Shown here: piece after piece, positions 1 to 10,746 of the stretch
Layout of the letters: every line of letters begins with the position of its first letter
Numbering within the stretch: the stretch's first letter is position 1
From: Mucor racemosus
Lineage: Eukaryota > Mucoromycota > Mucoromycetes > Mucorales > Mucoraceae
Direction of reading: 5' to 3'
Assembly (NCBI GenBank): GCA_027405735.1
Contig: JAPEHQ010000025.1
Coordinates: forward strand, 372,001 to 436,000
DNA length: 64,000 nt
Program-made: the position numbers and the translations under genes
The notes under the pieces: model-generated
Databases searched by the model: none
Told to the model about the DNA's origin: nothing
Seen by the model: the letters and a program-made list of their open reading frames with translations, nothing else

Positions 1-123
1 AACTTGTTTGATGAAGATGATGCCATGTTGGAAGAATCCGCTTCTTCATTTCAATTCAATATTCCTGCTTCTGCTGCTTCTTTAATGGCAGCACCAATCC
101 CTGATGAAGACGAAGAACTATAG
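1..123 (+). CDS. C-terminal end of an unidentified protein (partial)
   Basis: The first 41 codons of the window are an open frame ending in TAG at 121-123. The 40 visible residues are acidic and Ala/Ser rich and end in PDEDEEL. The gene enters from the left edge, so domains and start are outside the window. I do not recognise the family. The acidic tail could be a disordered C-terminus. The next plus-strand ORF starts 107 bp downstream after a T-rich stretch, so the two are likely separate transcription units on the same strand. Confidence 0.6.
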   Translation, partial: NLFDEDDAMLEESASSFQFNIPASAASLMAAPIPDEDEEL

Positions 124-230
124 ATTTAATTCGTTTAGATTCACTTTGTAATGCAAATTTTCGATATAAAAAAAATCCCACACATTCTTTTTTTTTTTCC
201 TGATATCTTTTCCGTTTTCTTTTTACCATT

Positions 231-605
231 ATGTTTACAAGAATATTAAACACAATTCGTGAAACTATTTCAAAGAATCCTAATAATAATCGGACAAACG
301 TCAGTAGCAATAGTAACAAACATTCTGCTGAAAGTGAATATTCTTCTTCGGATTCTCGCAGACCTTCTATTACTGAAGAATTACAAAATGATAATCATAG
401 TATGCTGTCTAAATTTTCCACTTCTCAATCTATGCCATTAGGAAGAAACAATTCTATCTCTGAACCCATTCCAATCGGTGCAGCTGCTTCTTCTACTTCT
501 GGTGCAAATGAAAAAAGACGTAGATCATCTACTTTATTCGGCATCTCTAATGTCACTTATGATGATTATGTGCAAAAGGATTTAATTTCAAGCTCATGGA
601 GTTAA
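231..605 (+). CDS. Small Ser-rich basic hypothetical protein, 124 aa
   Basis: A single uninterrupted ATG-to-TAA frame of 124 codons follows a pyrimidine-rich leader. The protein is Ser/Asn rich and probably disordered. It contains two clusters resembling basophilic-kinase sites, RRPS near residue 45 and RRRSS near residue 100. The C-terminus (STLFGISNVTYDDYVQKDL, ending in SSSWS) is less biased in composition and looks like a short conserved motif. There is no signal peptide or membrane segment. I do not recognise a named family and assign no function. Its composition, ATG start and position in a gene-dense block make a real small gene more likely than a chance ORF. Confidence 0.55.
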   Translation: MFTRILNTIRETISKNPNNNRTNVSSNSNKHSAESEYSSSDSRRPSITEELQNDNHSMLSKFSTSQSMPLGRNNSISEPIPIGAAASSTSGANEKRRRSSTLFGISNVTYDDYVQKDLISSSWS

Positions 606-1086
606 AGTCACCAAAATTGCATAAAAAACGAGTTTGGTCTCGTTTATTGAATTGCTCAAAAATCGCATTCAGCTCCACTATTTTGACACATTGAATAACT
701 CGCTTCAAGTTTATAATGATGCTATTCCGTATTGCCAAACCCAAACTATTTCTATTCAATGCGGCATCCCTACCCAAGTCTACAAATGATTTGAAGAATA
801 TTATCTTGCAATCACATGTATATATCTTGAATATAAATATCCCCATCCCCCTCTTTTTTTTTTAAAAAAAAAAAAAAACAAAAAAAAAAAAAAAAAAAAA
901 AAAAGTAATAAAATGAATTGAAAAACCTCAACAAAATATACAACGTCCATATAATCAAATGTTGAAGTGTTTATTTGATTTTTGTTGTACATTGTTTATA
1001 GGAAAAAATATAATTGAGCTTGTAAATATATATAAGGATGAATAGGGGTGATAGATTTCTTTTTTTTTTTTTTCGAAAGATTACTT
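606..1086. other. Intergenic, AT-rich, no gene seen
   Basis: The interval between two convergent genes holds long A and T homopolymers (about 857-904 and 1059-1073). It also holds short open frames of biased composition that do not resemble proteins. It probably contains the 3' UTRs of both neighbours. Confidence 0.6.
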
Positions 1087-1467
1087 TTACATTTTCATAG
1101 GTTGAGGTTGAGTTGATTCCTTCTCGAGTTCAGCACTAAAAGGTAGTTTAGTTGAAAAAAGTTACATTAATAATTAACACAAACTAAACATACCGTAATT
1201 GCTTTGAGAAATCATCCTCAACATCATCGTCATCCCAGTTATCTTCCCAGAAGTGAGCATCGTTTTGGTCTTCCTCATTCTCTCCCCAATCTATTCAACA
1301 CTTTAGTTACAATTACGTAGTTTTTCATTCATTCGTTCATCTATACCTTCAGCGGCAAATTCCTCAAACTCGTCATCTTCTTCAAGAGCACCAAGCTGAG
1401 CCAAATTATTCTTTGATTGCTCTTCAGTTAACTTTTGTTGCTGTTGTTGCTGTTGGGCAGAAGACAT
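1087..1467 (-). CDS. SEM1: 26S proteasome lid subunit Sem1/Dss1, 88 aa
   Basis: Three exons on the minus strand (1347-1467, 1194-1290, 1087-1135) with GT-AG introns join to 88 codons plus TAA. The product starts MSSAQ, has a Gln run, then two acidic-aromatic segments: EEDDEFEEF followed by DWGENEEDQ, and [16 protein letters not shown] before a basic-amphipathic tail (SKQLRAELEKE). This is the diagnostic pattern of Sem1/Dss1, where acidic patches surround conserved Trp and Phe. In the known family it stabilises the 19S lid, binds ubiquitin, and also acts with BRCA2-type and TREX-2 complexes. The length is typical (about 70-90 aa). The N-terminal poly-Gln is a local variation. Each predicted exon junction restores the conserved reading frame. 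Confidence 0.93.
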
Positions 1468-2265
1468 TTTGTATTATCAGTTTATATCTATAAAGAAAAA
1501 AAACCAAGCTTGATTAAAAATATTGCTCCTTCATTAAGAGGAAGAAACGCGTACCATTCGTGACTAGAAGGCTCTAAATGACGTAGACTTGCCTTTCGCT
1601 TCAGTATCTTTGTGCTCCACCAACCAAACGCAGCACAAACCAAGATTTATATTAACTTTTATGTAATTTTAAAGAGTTTTTCGTTACACTAAATTGCTTT
1701 AAATGTTGCTCTAATTATTGTAAATATTCATTCACTCTTGGTTTAGTTTCTCTCATTTTTTGTTTTGCAATTGAGTGCTTTTTGACAGTTATTTAGAGAA
1801 AATAAAGAGTTACACAGCTAGAATTAAGCAGACTTGTCTCCACCTTTAATCGAGCCTTACTCTATTTCAAACTATACAAATAACAAATCTAAAAATGTCG
1901 CAATAAACTTGAAGTGTGCTATCATACAATATTTTAATTAGTTGTTTTTTATTGTTTGATTTCCTTCTATTAAAACTCTTTAAAGGTTTTTTTTTTTTTT
2001 TGCTAAAAACCATCACATTTTTGGTAGGCGTTATTATTATTATTTTTATCCATGTACTTTTTGTGCCATCTTTTATTGCATATGTACAATGAGCAAGGAA
2101 TGATATACGCTGGGTATTTATATATATCATCAGAGAAAAGTCTTAGTTTGATTTGTTACAGATCGAAGGAATCAAAACAAGTTTCAATTTTTGCAAACTC
2201 ACGCAATTTATAATAAACTCATAAACGCTAGGCAACATTTTCAAGTAAATGTACACTATTTTCAC
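1468..2265. other. Intergenic upstream of SEM1, no gene seen
   Basis: This stretch holds the divergent SEM1 promoter side and AT-rich DNA with a poly-T run near 1987-2000. No open frame resembles a known protein. Confidence 0.5.
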
Positions 2266-2267
2266 TT

Positions 2268-2405
2268 AATATTGGCGCACATCTGGAAGAAAATTTGTCG
2301 CACTAATCGAAAAAAGTATGTCGCACATTCAGAAAAACAATATGTCGCATGTTTGGAAGAAAACTTGGCATACTAATGGGAAAAAACTTGTTGTATTAAT
2401 AAATT
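2268..2405. repeat. Degenerate direct repeats outside the transposon terminus
   Basis: Several short imperfect units of about 25-30 bp recur here, each with a GTCGCA or GCGCAC core followed by a purine-rich GGAAGAAAA-like or GAAAAA tract. The same GTCGCA word occurs in the adjacent terminal inverted repeat. They may be subterminal transposase-binding repeats of the element that ends at 2408. This is inferred from position and sequence only. Confidence 0.45.
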
Positions 2406-2444
2406 AAAAGATGGCGTATAAGTTGGATGCGACAAATGCGACAT

Positions 2445-2990
2445 CTATACTTTATTTTTAAATATGCTTCTCTTGCAAGCAATCATTAAATCTATTGGTA
2501 GAGTATTTACAGAATCCTTTGAGATTACTGAGAAGAACTTAATTACATGCATCGGCGATTCTTGATGAAAGTGTTTCTTCTTCCAAGAGCTTCTATCTTT
2601 TTAGCTTGCTTTTGCAAACGGACCAAAACTGCTCGATGGGATTGAGCTCTGGTGAGTCGGGAGGAAGATAGATACATCTATATCCACGGCCTTTTATGAA
2701 ACTTTTGATATCTTCATTTATGTGAATGGGGGCGTTGTCCACGATCAAGTAAAATCTTTAAAGCCATTTTAATGTAAAAGTTAGTTGTGATTGTACAGGT
2801 ACTATGATAGTTTGTAAGATAGTTATTTGCAGATGATGTATAAAACCTCTATTTCATGTACTCTATTTTCACCGCCGCAGACACAAGAAGCGTGTTTGCC
2901 TTTATCCCTATAATAGCAACTGCATGAGTACGCTGAGGAGAATGAAGACACACCAAAACAGATACTTATCTTCTTTGCATTTTTTACAAC
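2445..2990 (-). pseudogene. Broken Tc1/mariner-type DDE transposase
   Basis: Read on the minus strand, the segment carries in order a QRTHAVAIIG-like block, FYLIVDNAPIHINEDI with the second catalytic Asp followed by Asn, then PPDSPELNPIEQFWSVCK with the third catalytic acidic residue, and a basic tail. This is the classic order of the DDE superfamily endonuclease domain. Several stops and frameshifts interrupt it, including one after KSKLKR and one before FYLIV. The N-terminal DNA-binding part and the first Asp were not found, so the copy is inactive. The last about 45 codons match the fragment at 5743-5958. Confidence 0.8.
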
Positions 2991-3059
2991 TAGAAACACG
3001 CATTAATTCGAGCGAACGCAACTCATAATGTGCCAGCGCGTAGCCCTTCACACTTAGAA

Positions 3060-4945
3060 TGAAGTGCTACTGTACAGTTTAAACAAATTAACCTTCTTTA
3101 AACGTACCATTTTAGTTCACGGATTGTCAGCTGTCAAAATATTTGTTTTCAAGTATAGCTACAATCAAAACTATGGTAATTAGCTATTAGGCAAGACATC
3201 AGATTATTCTTTTTTTGTATTTCCATACCATTTGAAAATTCATCACTTTTCTGGAACATTTTGTGGGTTTGTAACCAGTTCTAGCTTTTTATTGAGTAGA
3301 TATAAATATCACTGTCTTCAATTTGATCTGGTAAACAAGAAATACTGTACATCCACCAATATGGTAGTAAATAATGATGTTTGATCTTAATTAGAATGCG
3401 GTTAAATGAAAATATCAGTCTCTAATATAGGCTGCTACTTATATTTAAAATATTAGTCCCTTATGTTAGCATGCGTACTCATATAAAAGAAAAGAATACC
3501 AACTTGATAGTCTTCTGATTTACCTTATCAAACTGCAAATATATCTTCGGAATATAAGAGAAACAACACACGTAGAAAAGGATTTTCAAGGCTTTAAATT
3601 ATTTAGTGCAATTAAAACCCTGTTAAATTGTTCATTTTAACCAATGTAAAAGCAGCATTACAGCGCATAAACCATAAATTAAACACAATAGGTAATATCT
3701 GTTATCATAGAAACATGCATTTTTCTACCAGAAAAGCCGCCTGTCATATCATACATTCGTTAAAAAATTGCAAAAGCGAGCCCGCAGAGCGACATCGTAA
3801 TTGAGTATCATAGAAAGATTAAACAGCTAAGTCTCTTAGATCTTAGACTATGGTATATATCTAAGTTTTAAATAAGAATGTGTTTTTTTTTTTTACTTTT
3901 CTTATATTTTACCACGTAAGGTCTGAAAATTCAGTTTTTGTAGCGGACATTTTCGGTGACTCATTTTATCCTTACCAGCACTCATGATTTTGATCAAAAA
4001 ACAGGAAAATCAAATTTTGATACCCAAATCAACGTTTAAATATACTGCATTGTGAGAGAAAGTTGTAGTCATAGCTCATAAAAATTTTATAAAAGCTTAA
4101 TATTAAATATTAAGTAATGAAACTTTGTACTTTTGCCCAAAAAACGGTTTTTTGGTTAAAGGATTTTCATGTAATATTTTGCAATAAAAATGTTTGCTAT
4201 TTTTTATTGAGGGAAAAGAGCACTAAATTCTGTATATGTGCATATTTTTGTTTTTATAAATGGTAGTATAATTAACTCTAAATTTGCAAAATCAGAAAAA
4301 AAAATTTAAAAAATGTCAAAATTGATGATCTGGATAAGAATAATTTTTGAAATTAATATTCCGTTTATAAACCTTGTAAGTCTTAAAAATAAGAGACTTT
4401 ATAATACTTGAGAACTTTTTCAAGGATTTATGATTTATGATGCTGCATCCATTTGATTTAATAAGCTAATTACTGTGAATATTTGTACATGTCAATATTA
4501 TGTGGTAGATTATTTGATGATAATATAGTCTTACTTTATGGTTATTGCGTTATTGTAGGTTATTTACATTGAGTTTTAAGTCTCAATTGGCTCTTTCTCG
4601 TAGAACTACCAAGCATTCATACGTTATCTATCCCGAATCTCGCTTGATTATTAGCTGGTGGAGAATTAGTCTTACCTCTCCAATATCATAAACATAAACA
4701 TGGCCATCACTGGAACCTATTACAGCCTTTTTACCCCCTTTGTCCCAAGCCAATTTATTTAGTGTTTTACTAGAACCAACTTAAATAGTAGTTACAAATG
4801 GTTCCTCGGTATTTTCATTCAAATTCCATAAATTAAATTCACGGGTTCCATCTACAGTAATATCAAGCATATCATCAGCCCGCCTTATTATGACAAATAG
4901 CAATATAAAGTCAGAAACATCCCATTGTCATTGTTATAAGCTAGG
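3060..4945 (+). repeat. Repeat family copy A1 (carries dynein fragment)
   Basis: This stretch is colinear with 26560-28320 and 43590-45830, and with 50150-52320 in reverse. The copies share long near-identical runs, for example around TTTTGTAGCGGACATTTT and AGCAGCATTACAGCGC. It contains no intact ORF. Near its right end is a minus-strand dynein intermediate-chain exon fragment, listed separately. The left end meets the decayed transposase. Confidence 0.75.
4674..4893 (-). pseudogene. Dynein intermediate chain WD40 exon fragment, copy 1
   Basis: The minus strand encodes a decayed segment with ADD, then LNKLAWDKGGKKAVIGSS and GHVYVYDIGE. This resembles the last WD40 repeat of cytoplasmic dynein intermediate chains, where a DKEG(R/K) strand is followed by SSDG and VYVYDIGE. 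An in-frame stop interrupts it. After GGAGAG a GTAAGA sequence follows, as an intron donor would. No other part of the dynein gene lies nearby. It is a captured fragment, not a gene. Confidence 0.7.
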
Positions 4946-4949
4946 AAAA

Positions 4950-5300
4950 GATCGATTTTTAGTAATACAGCAATTAAATAAAAAACAAGACGATAACTGC
5001 TAAAGATAGGATATTTCTGGAAACGCATTTTTAGATAAAAGCTGCACATCTCATGTACATTGGGATATAATGTTTTCTTGGTATTTATTTAATGAAAAAA
5101 AAGTAGAATACGGATGGAAAGTAAGATCCAGTTTTCCAGGAAAAAGTAAGGAATTTTACGTGTTTTTATGCCGGCGCCTTTTGTGCGATACAAAATGAAT
5201 CAAACATAATGCTACCAATTCATATGTATTTTGCGGTGTCTAAGGTATATCCTGAAAGCTGTTTAGCTCAGATTTGATTAGGAAAAAAGTAGAATGTTCC
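4950..5300. repeat. Short copy of the repeat also at 22.5 kb and 59.4 kb
   Basis: The sequence around GATATTTCTGGAAACGC and the following about 250 bp resembles 59400-59620, and in reverse complement about 22520-22720. It corresponds to the non-coding flank of the repeat-borne ORF described at 22898. No coding part is seen in this copy. Confidence 0.5.
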
Positions 5301-5742
5301 AATTTGGAGGGTTGGAAGCTTTAAAACTAGTTTTTTTTTTTTTTTTTGAAAGTCAAATTGTTTACCTTTGATCTGTGTTATAACTATTTTCTATCTTTAA
5401 AATTTAATTTTGAATCCAAATTATATAATGTGATAAATATGAATCTTCTGATGGCTAGTCAATTTTAATTTTCTGTCGGGACCTTCAATATCAAGGCTGA
5501 GCATGTTTCTTCTCTTATTGAGTTTCATCAGCTAAAGCATTCATATACTCTATGGTCTAAAGCGTACTGGAGCCAAAGCAATCAAAGTTATAGCCTATCT
5601 GGTGGAGTCAAATTTCTTTCTATTGAATTACCAGCAGATGTATTTTACGCTAAAACTCGAAGAATAAAACAATTAATTAATATCACTATTATATGAGGAT
5701 GCCAAATAAAACAAGATCACTTTACTAAGATATTTTGTAGAT

Positions 5743-5958
5743 TTGCATCAATTCACTATTGAAAAAGAAGTAGAGATAGACGAAAACAACAATGATGATG
5801 ATGCGATGACGATTCACATGCTACATACTATATTTAACGAAGAATCGCTGATGCATGCAATCAAGTTCTTCTCAGTAATCTCAAAGGATTCTGTAAATAC
5901 TCTATCAATAGATTTGATGATTGCTTGCAAGAGAAACATATTTAAAAATAAAGCATAG
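5743..5958 (+). pseudogene. Transposase C-terminal fragment
   Basis: The last roughly 45 codons, from ESLMHAIKFF to FKNKA and the TAG stop, are the same C-terminus as the minus-strand transposase remnant at 2445. They are followed directly by the same terminal repeat. There is no ATG for this frame and no catalytic motifs, so it is only a fragment. The upstream acidic run (DENNNDDDAM) is not matched in the other copy. Confidence 0.7.
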
Positions 5959-6114
5959 ATGTCGCATTTGTCGCATCCAACTTATACGCCATCTTGTTTT
6001 TTTATTCGTAACTTTAAAACAATAAACTCGGATTTGTTACTTACCATTGAAATGATAAAATACATATTATTTGTAACTACCAACCATTATATTTGCTACT
6101 AGCCATCGTAATTG

Positions 6115-7135
6115 CTACTGATTACCAGTGAGTTTCCTGACCTTGAAGGAGCATGTTCCATGTTGCGTCCATGACGTAGGAACGACATCCTCCAGTTTTC
6201 TCTTTCCTTTGGCCTTTGCCAGCTCGCACTTCTCAACACGTTCGGCGGTGTCTACGGTGATATCCTAGCCAAACTCATTTTTAGATTCAGAATACAAATA
6301 AGAGCCTTATTTGATATTACTTTCAAATGTGCCATACACAATAACATGTTCGGGATCAAACAGAACTCGGATGGGGAGGTGCAGAGGGGAAAGGATGTCA
6401 GTAGTACCATGCAATAGAAACGTTGCACAATAATGTCCATTTCGTACAGCGAGCAATTTTTCCCTATTGAGACAAGGATGAATGAAACATGTCTAGATAA
6501 TTTAAAACGTTTTTGCTCACCTTCTACGAGAATACCACAGACTACTGGAGAAGCAGCAATGTAGCCAATAAGTTTGTTGAGCATCACTTTCATTTGTTGG
6601 CCTAGCTTGACTAGATCGGATGGTAGCCTGCTAGAACTTGCGCCAGTGGGTTTCATCTCGGCGATGGTAAGATCATGTCGGGTGCTTCTGATCTTCACAA
6701 ATGCAATGTAATCAGGCTTGAACTTTCCACTGTCATCAACTTGGTTCAGCCTTCCATTTGCCCTGCAGGAAAATCATGTCACTTGATGGTCATACAGATG
6801 CGAATTTATTATTTACCATTGGTGATTGAGGATGTTCTCTATGCCGAAAACCAGCTTGATGATGTAGGAAATAAAGGTATGGACATACATCTCCTCAACA
6901 TTTGATTTATTGGAAGATATCAGCAAACATGGCGCTCTAGCTACAAAAGAAAAGAGCATAAGTATCCGTGTTATGATGACTCAAAGCAATAGCAAAAAAA
7001 TAAATACTGACACTGTATGGAGCATATCGGCGATTTGAACAACCATTTTGTCATAATTCATCATTGCTTTAGACAGCATGACTATAGTGGCTCTTTGCAA
7101 CTCCATCCATTTGTCGTTATTGTCTTTAAATTTGA
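6115..7135 (-). pseudogene. Decayed multi-exon gene with PD-(D/E)XK-like signature
   Basis: Minus-strand blocks look like exons in order: KWMELQRATIVMLSKAMM; an aromatic/aliphatic block VHTFISYIIKLVFGIE; then KPDYIAFVKIRSTRHDL followed by TIAEMKPTG; then KLGQQMKVMLNKLIGY and PVVCGILVEG, followed by GTGAGC; then LYEMDIIVQRFY. A Lys-rich tail ends in TAG at 6115. PD, then about 16 residues, then E-M-K fits the PD-(D/E)XK nuclease pattern. Similar proteins of unknown role are, to my knowledge, expanded in Mucoromycota genomes. I could not find one set of splice sites giving an unbroken frame for the last exon, so I call it a pseudogene. Exact exon limits are uncertain. Confidence 0.5.
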
Positions 7136-10100
7136 ACTAAATACTCAAATACAGTATGTTGTGTAATAAAGTAACACTTATCACCGCGTTATAGATTTGG
7201 CTTGCATATAAATTTAAGCAGTAACTGTTATTTAAGTTTATGCTCGAGCAAAAACCATTATTGCTGTAAACATTATAATAGCTATAAACATATTTACAAA
7301 TGATGATAATTGTAAATACATTGGTTCTTGTTTTTGCACGCATTGCTCTACGTCAACAACATATTGAATTTTATTGTCTATAATCTATATTATTAATAAA
7401 AGCAAATGTAATTTAAAAACCCATACCAGTAAAAAATGGAATGAAATTTTGAGAACGACACAATGCTCATGTACAAGCCAATTTGTGCCCATGCGATCAG
7501 TTCATTATGCTCATGGTCAGATTTTATTATTATCCACAAATAGGGATAATGATATGCTTATGGGAAATTCTAATATTATGCACACATGGGATTAATGTCA
7601 TGCACATGGACAGAATTTATAATTCTGCACATACAGGCTTAGCGTTGTGCTCGTGTGCAGTTTCTTTTGTTTTGCTCATCTGCATCTTGTTATCTTTTTA
7701 ATCATATTCAGTGGGCGCAGCAGCTCATCAGGCCATAGCGTGCAGCCCACCTGGGTGAGAGTTATATGTAGATAACGATTATTTCCAATACAAATAAAAT
7801 AAAGACTACAAGTGATTATATCACGGAGAACGTAGGGTCTTGATTATTAAGATAAAAAGAAAGTCAGGAGCCATCAGGTCCTGGATTCTAGAAGCATTTA
7901 TACCATTTCAATTCCATTTGGATGTCAGATTTAATATGGGATTGAAATGAGATTTAACATAAATAATAGGCAAAAACCTACACTGGGCACAACAGAATCA
8001 TCTTGTGCAGCACAGGTCGGCCGTAGTGCTTTTATAGATATATAAATCCTTCAAATTTGTGATTTTATTATGGACTTTTTTTGAATCCAGTTGTATCATC
8101 TTATACTTTTCAAGTTAAATCTGTTATTAGGCTAATAATGTTGTAGGTTGTATTTATGCCTTACTTAAAATAAGCCTTTGAATATTAATAGAAATACAGC
8201 CGAACCTTAATTTTTGTATGAAATTTCGATACCTGTATCTTATAGCTGCTTGGAATATTTAAACAACCGCGTCCGGACTGTCCGGTAATTTTTTCTAGAG
8301 ATTTAAAGCTTGGAAATATTATTAGTAGATGGCCGCTTCCGGAGACTGTTTGGATTTTTTGGATGTTTAGAATAATGACTAAATATTGAGCTGGATTATG
8401 TAATATGTAATACTAACAATGCGCGCAGAAGGTATGGTTCATGCATCGTAGTAAGTTCTTAATAGGTTATATGGACGTGATCATTATTAGAGTTAGGAAC
8501 TGTAAGGAATGATGCATATCAACTTTATTTTAATTGTGGAATAAGGTGAAGTGATTATATTATATAACTATATATTATATTAAGTCTAAGATGATGTGAT
8601 ATTATTTAAGCTGAGCCAATGTAAATCTTTACCTGCGATTCATATTGGTTTTTTCTGTTACAAAGAATATTCTCCCGTTTAATCAATCATCATATAATAC
8701 AGTATTCTATCTACTTAACTTTGCCTCCTCCTTGTCGGAACTGGTTCTGGTCAATCTACTATTCCCATCAAAACCTCATGCAACTGGCTGGTCTTCCAAC
8801 TTATAAAATCAAGATTTAACTATCGAATGTTATATCCTATATCCGCGCTCCTAAACCATATAAATACCTGATCTTTATACTCATATTTTGACATCTTCAT
8901 CCATTTTTCCTTAAACATATACTTAAAAAAATATATCTAGTTCTAATTGTATTTTAGCTGGCTATCTTAAGTATATATATAAACATTGGAAGAATGGTCA
9001 TTGGAAAAAATACAAATCATATACTACTATGTTGTATGCCATCATGCCATCAAGTACCATATGTTATCACCTTCTACAGTATCAATACACTTTACAATCT
9101 ATTGACTACGGCATGCATTGAAGAGTAAAATCTTGATATCGGATATAATAAGGAACTCTTAGCGTATCAAGTTTAATCCAGTAATTACCAAGAACGCTTG
9201 AGCCTCAATTATGACACCATATTATTTCATCCCAGCGGTTGATCAATCAACAAGTAGCTATCAAATCACCATCCAAGCACATTTAGCGCAGCTTTGAAAC
9301 AAGGCAACTCAAAAGCTCTGCAAGAACGGTTATATTATGATTGATCCATTTAAATCCATATATTACTATCAAACAGATCTAATAATGGTTCAATAGTGCC
9401 TTAAATTACATCTCAGGATCTCAATGTCAAATCAATATAAAAGGCCATGCAGTGGAACTACATACTAAAAATGTTTGATAATAATAAAATAATCTAATTT
9501 CCAAGTATCGCTCATAAAATATGATGCCACTAGAAATGTGAACAACAATAATAAACAAACGCTTCAATTGAACACAATAACAAATGTATGCTAAAAATAT
9601 GAAATACCTTTTTGAACCATACATGTCGTGTAGATGATAGTAACCTTGATCATAGTGCAATCAATTACACAAATGACATACTGCATATATCAAAATAGGA
9701 TTCTATCCAAATCAATAATAATAATAAACAAAGATATCAATTTAGTCAACTGCTCATCTATAATTGAAGTTACACTATCAACATAAATAAGATTTAAGCA
9801 TATAAAAATTACCCCTTAATTCAAGGTTACATAAAATAGATATAAAAATAATAAACAACCATTTTCCAAAAGGTCGATATTGTCACACTTGAAATCAATT
9901 CCACAATCCCTTATTATGGTCAATGCTCTACATGAGTTACCCCTTAAAATATTAAATCAATAACAATGTAGTCAAAACTAGAAGATCACGAAATATAAAT
10001 CCATTTATTAAGTCTGATATGACAACATCCAAGTTCTCCAAATCACTTTAAATACCTTCATACAGTACTTTTTCAATTATTTTAAATCTTCAGAAATCTT

Positions 10101-10398
10101 TTGTGATAAAAACTTTATTAGCTAATTATAATTTTATTTCTACTGCTTTTATTTTTATATTATTTTTTTATTTTAGTAAGCAACATCGATCGTTATTTAC
10201 TGAAATAATATAATTAATAACGAAGATAATTTGAATTGCTTGTATTAACGAGATATATCAATTTGAAATTTGGGGTTTGAAAGAGTTCTGCCCATGTTCT
10301 TCTTCCGGGGACTAAACGGGAACAACGACAACAACCTGTTTGGCAACACTAAAAGTATTTATACAGTACCTGTGTAAATTTCTGTTTGTTATACACAA

Positions 10399-10746
10399 TG
10401 ATTTATTAGAATATGTTTATGTTAAATAAAACTAGAAATTTTAATCAAGTAAAGAGATTGTCGTTTATTAAAAGGAAATAAAGAGGGTTTATATACTAAT
10501 TGAGTTGAGGGAAATGATGATGTGATAAGGATTATAGGTGTTATCTATTATACTAATGTGGCATGATGGTGGAACATCATGTTTTAATGTCATACTGTAA
10601 TATCATGCTGTAATATCATGCTGTAATATCATGCTGTAATATCATGCTGGAACAGTGGTTCTGTTGATGTTTAATTGATTAGAATTTCGGTTCCTGAACT
10701 ATTGTTTTACTTTTGGATTTGACATCCGGTTAAGAATGATACATCA
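10399..10746. mobile_element. Solo LTR, 348 bp, TSD CACAA
   Basis: Comparison with the uninterrupted related copy near 48480 shows a 348-bp insertion starting TGATTTATT and ending GATACATCA. It is flanked by the 5-bp direct repeat CACAA (10394-10398 and 10747-10751). TG...CA ends plus a 5-bp target duplication define an LTR retrotransposon remnant left after LTR-LTR recombination. No internal element remains. Confidence 0.85.
10595..10646. repeat. Four tandem 13-bp units inside the solo LTR
   Basis: The unit CTGTAATATCATG repeats four times perfectly (starts 10595, 10608, 10621, 10634). A diverged fifth copy precedes it. Confidence 0.9.

Larger units (their letters stand above)
2408..5995. 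mobile_element. Composite element bounded by ~156-bp inverted repeats
   Basis: 2408-2563 and about 5840-5995 are inverted copies of each other with roughly 90% identity by eye. Homology stops abruptly at the outer edges (AAGATGGCG at 2408, CGCCATCTT ending 5995). Each end is the 3' terminus of the same Tc1/mariner-type element: transposase C-terminal codons, stop, then a tip made of two GTCGCA words. The interior (about 3000-5740) is not transposase but includes the dynein-fragment repeat. Two tail-to-tail transposon ends therefore bracket unrelated DNA. No TA target duplication is visible, so mobility as one unit is not proven. Confidence 0.55.

Noticed and set aside
2191..2376. 61-codon frame with repeated KK...V/CAH phrases
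   Set aside because: It arises from the degenerate GTCGCA repeats and starts with a TTG codon. Not a gene.
7374..7595. A frame with SKCNLKTH and HYAHGQILLL seen also at 26133, 43191, 47846 and 57421
   Set aside because: No ATG start, indels that shift the frame between copies, and it lies in repeat family DNA. No domain is recognisable.
7700..7760. GC-richer hairpin-like stretch (GTGGGCGCAGCAGCTC ... GCAGCCCAC) that might be a tRNA or small RNA
   Set aside because: No T-loop GGTTCAAATCC-type box or cloverleaf could be drawn, and a diverged copy at 25300-25345 does not preserve pairing.
9427..9660. A 70-80 codon frame (SKRYFIFLA... LKRLFIIVV) open in four places (also 24521, 29429, 47352)
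   Set aside because: The frames begin with TTG, not ATG, and the nucleotide sequence itself is nearly identical between copies. Shared openness follows from recent repeat copying and does not show coding.
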